Source: a bacterium
GTDB lineage: Bacteria > Hydrogenedentota > Hydrogenedentia > Hydrogenedentiales > SLHB01
Length of the DNA stretch: 13,456 nt
Reading direction: 5' to 3'
NCBI GenBank assembly: GCA_024231375.1
Contig: JAAEQP010001679.1
Location: 1 to 13,456, forward strand
Shown here: piece by piece, positions 12,702 through 13,456 of the stretch
How the letters are laid out: the number at the start of each line of letters is the position of its first letter
Position numbering within the stretch: position 1 is the first letter of the stretch
Position numbers and translations under genes: made by a program
Notes under the pieces: generated by a model
The model's input: the letters and a program-made list of their open reading frames with translations, nothing else
Databases searched by the model: none
What the model was told of the DNA's origin: nothing

Positions 12702-13456
12702 ATGAGCTTCTACACCGAACACAGTCGTATCTCAGACCCGGCATCGTACGCCGGGTGGTTCGACGACCTCCCCTCGGACCCCGTCGCCCTGGCCCACATC
12801 GTGCAGCACCTGTGTATCCACGTGTTGCATACGGCCAAGTACGGCGTGGAGTTGTCCGAACACCGGTTGGCCGAAGTGCAACTGTACCCGGTCCGTGAAC
12901 TGATGGAGGCCATCCTCCACCTCGACGACCGCCCGTTGAGCGAACCCCGCGAACCCGAACGGCGGCTCCTGACCAATTGCCGGCAGTACGCTCTGCTGCT
13001 GTGTTCCATGCTGCGTCACAAGGGCATCCCCGCGCGGCTTCGGTGCGGGTTCGAGACCTACCTGCACCGCAGGCGGTACGGCGACCATTGGGTGTGCGAG
13101 TACTGGAACGAGGGCGAGGACCGGTGGGTGTTGGTTGACGCCGAACTCGACGAGCCGCACCGCGAGGCCTTCAAGATCGCATTCGACCCTCTGGACATGC
13201 CCGACGACGCCTACTACACGGCGGGCGCTATGTGGCAACGCTGCCGCGACGGCCGCATTGACCCCGCTCACTGCGGATTCCTCGACCAGTGGGGGCTCTG
13301 GTACGTGCGCGACAACGTCGTCCGCGACCTGCTCTGCCTCAACAAGGTCGAACTCCACCCCTGGGACGGCACCATCTTCACCCAGGACGGCTCTGAAACC
13401 CTCACCGACACCGAACTCGCCCTCACCGACCAGTTCGCCGCCGCCACGGCGGGGAA
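12702..13456 (+). CDS. Transglutaminase-like protein, 3' end cut by the window
   Basis: The frame is open from ATG 12702 to the window end, giving at least 251 residues. It belongs to the transglutaminase-like (PF01841 type) superfamily of cysteine peptidase-fold proteins. The catalytic triad is visible as C93 in NCRQYALLLC, H129 in GDHWVCEYWN, and D146 in WVLVDAELD. The stretch HKGIPARLRCGFETY before the His is typical of a transglutaminase-like group found in actinobacteria and planctomycete-like bacteria. No signal peptide is seen, so it is probably cytoplasmic. GGAG five bases upstream supports the start. It follows the methyltransferase by 30 bp and may be the last operon member seen. 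The activity may be a peptidase or an amide hydrolase; this is inference. Confidence 0.88.
   Translation, partial: MSFYTEHSRISDPASYAGWFDDLPSDPVALAHIVQHLCIHVLHTAKYGVELSEHRLAEVQLYPVRELMEAILHLDDRPLSEPREPERRLLTNCRQYALLLCSMLRHKGIPARLRCGFETYLHRRRYGDHWVCEYWNEGEDRWVLVDAELDEPHREAFKIAFDPLDMPDDAYYTAGAMWQRCRDGRIDPAHCGFLDQWGLWYVRDNVVRDLLCLNKVELHPWDGTIFTQDGSETLTDTELALTDQFAAATAG

Noticed and set aside
12732..13358. Minus-strand ORF of 208 codons antisense to the transglutaminase-like gene
   Set aside because: The plus frame carries a Cys-His-Asp triad and a good ribosome-binding site; the antisense product shows no family features.
1..13456. CRISPR array, tRNA or rRNA genes, integrase or transposase
   Set aside because: I found no regularly spaced repeats, no cloverleaf-like sequence and no recombinase motifs in any plausible ORF.

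Overview
The window looks like a chromosomal stretch of a GC-rich, Gram-negative-type environmental bacterium. The best lineage clue is a protein with a type IV prepilin leader and a C-terminal H-x(n)-D-G signature at 8689-9642. This architecture is heavily expanded in Planctomycetota, Lentisphaerota and Hydrogenedentota-like bacteria. Several secreted proteins (a PHP-fold protein, a beta-propeller protein and a sialate O-acetylesterase-like esterase) and repeat-rich spacers fit that group. The assignment is inference, because no rRNA or other phylogenetic marker is present. I see no tRNA, CRISPR array, transposase or phage gene.

Left part (1-3302): a secreted CehA/McbA-like PHP protein (+) converges on, and overlaps by 11 bp, a nucleotide-sugar epimerase/decarboxylase (-). 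The epimerase has a near-consensus promoter with a 10-bp palindrome in its spacer. A spacer with a C12 tract, a stem-loop and a small dyad separates it from a divergent cold-shock protein gene (+).

Middle (3303-8334): a large exported protein with an unassigned N-terminal region and a PQQ/WD40-like propeller (+) is followed by a repeat-rich spacer of about 320 bp. Two minus-strand genes come next: a SASA-family esterase, then an ORF joining a domain of unknown function to a complete YhbS-type GNAT acetyltransferase. An internal ribosome-binding site and GTG sit exactly at the junction of the two domains.

Right part (8335-13456): a gene-free region of about 350 bp ends in a plausible promoter, then six tightly packed plus-strand genes follow. 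They are a prepilin-like H-x-DG protein, a metal-ABC substrate-binding lipoprotein, its ATPase, its permease, a class I SAM methyltransferase and a transglutaminase-like protein cut by the window end. The three transporter genes and the methyltransferase overlap one another by 8, 20 and 19 bp, so they are probably translated as a unit.

The most interesting system is this last operon. The binding protein is clearly of the ZnuA/TroA type but lacks recognisable counterparts of two of the usual histidine ligands. It carries a C-P-G-H motif at the first ligand site and is fused translationally to a transporter and a methyltransferase with a histidine-rich segment. I infer uptake of an unusual metal or metal complex plus a linked methylation step. 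The substrate cannot be read from the sequence.
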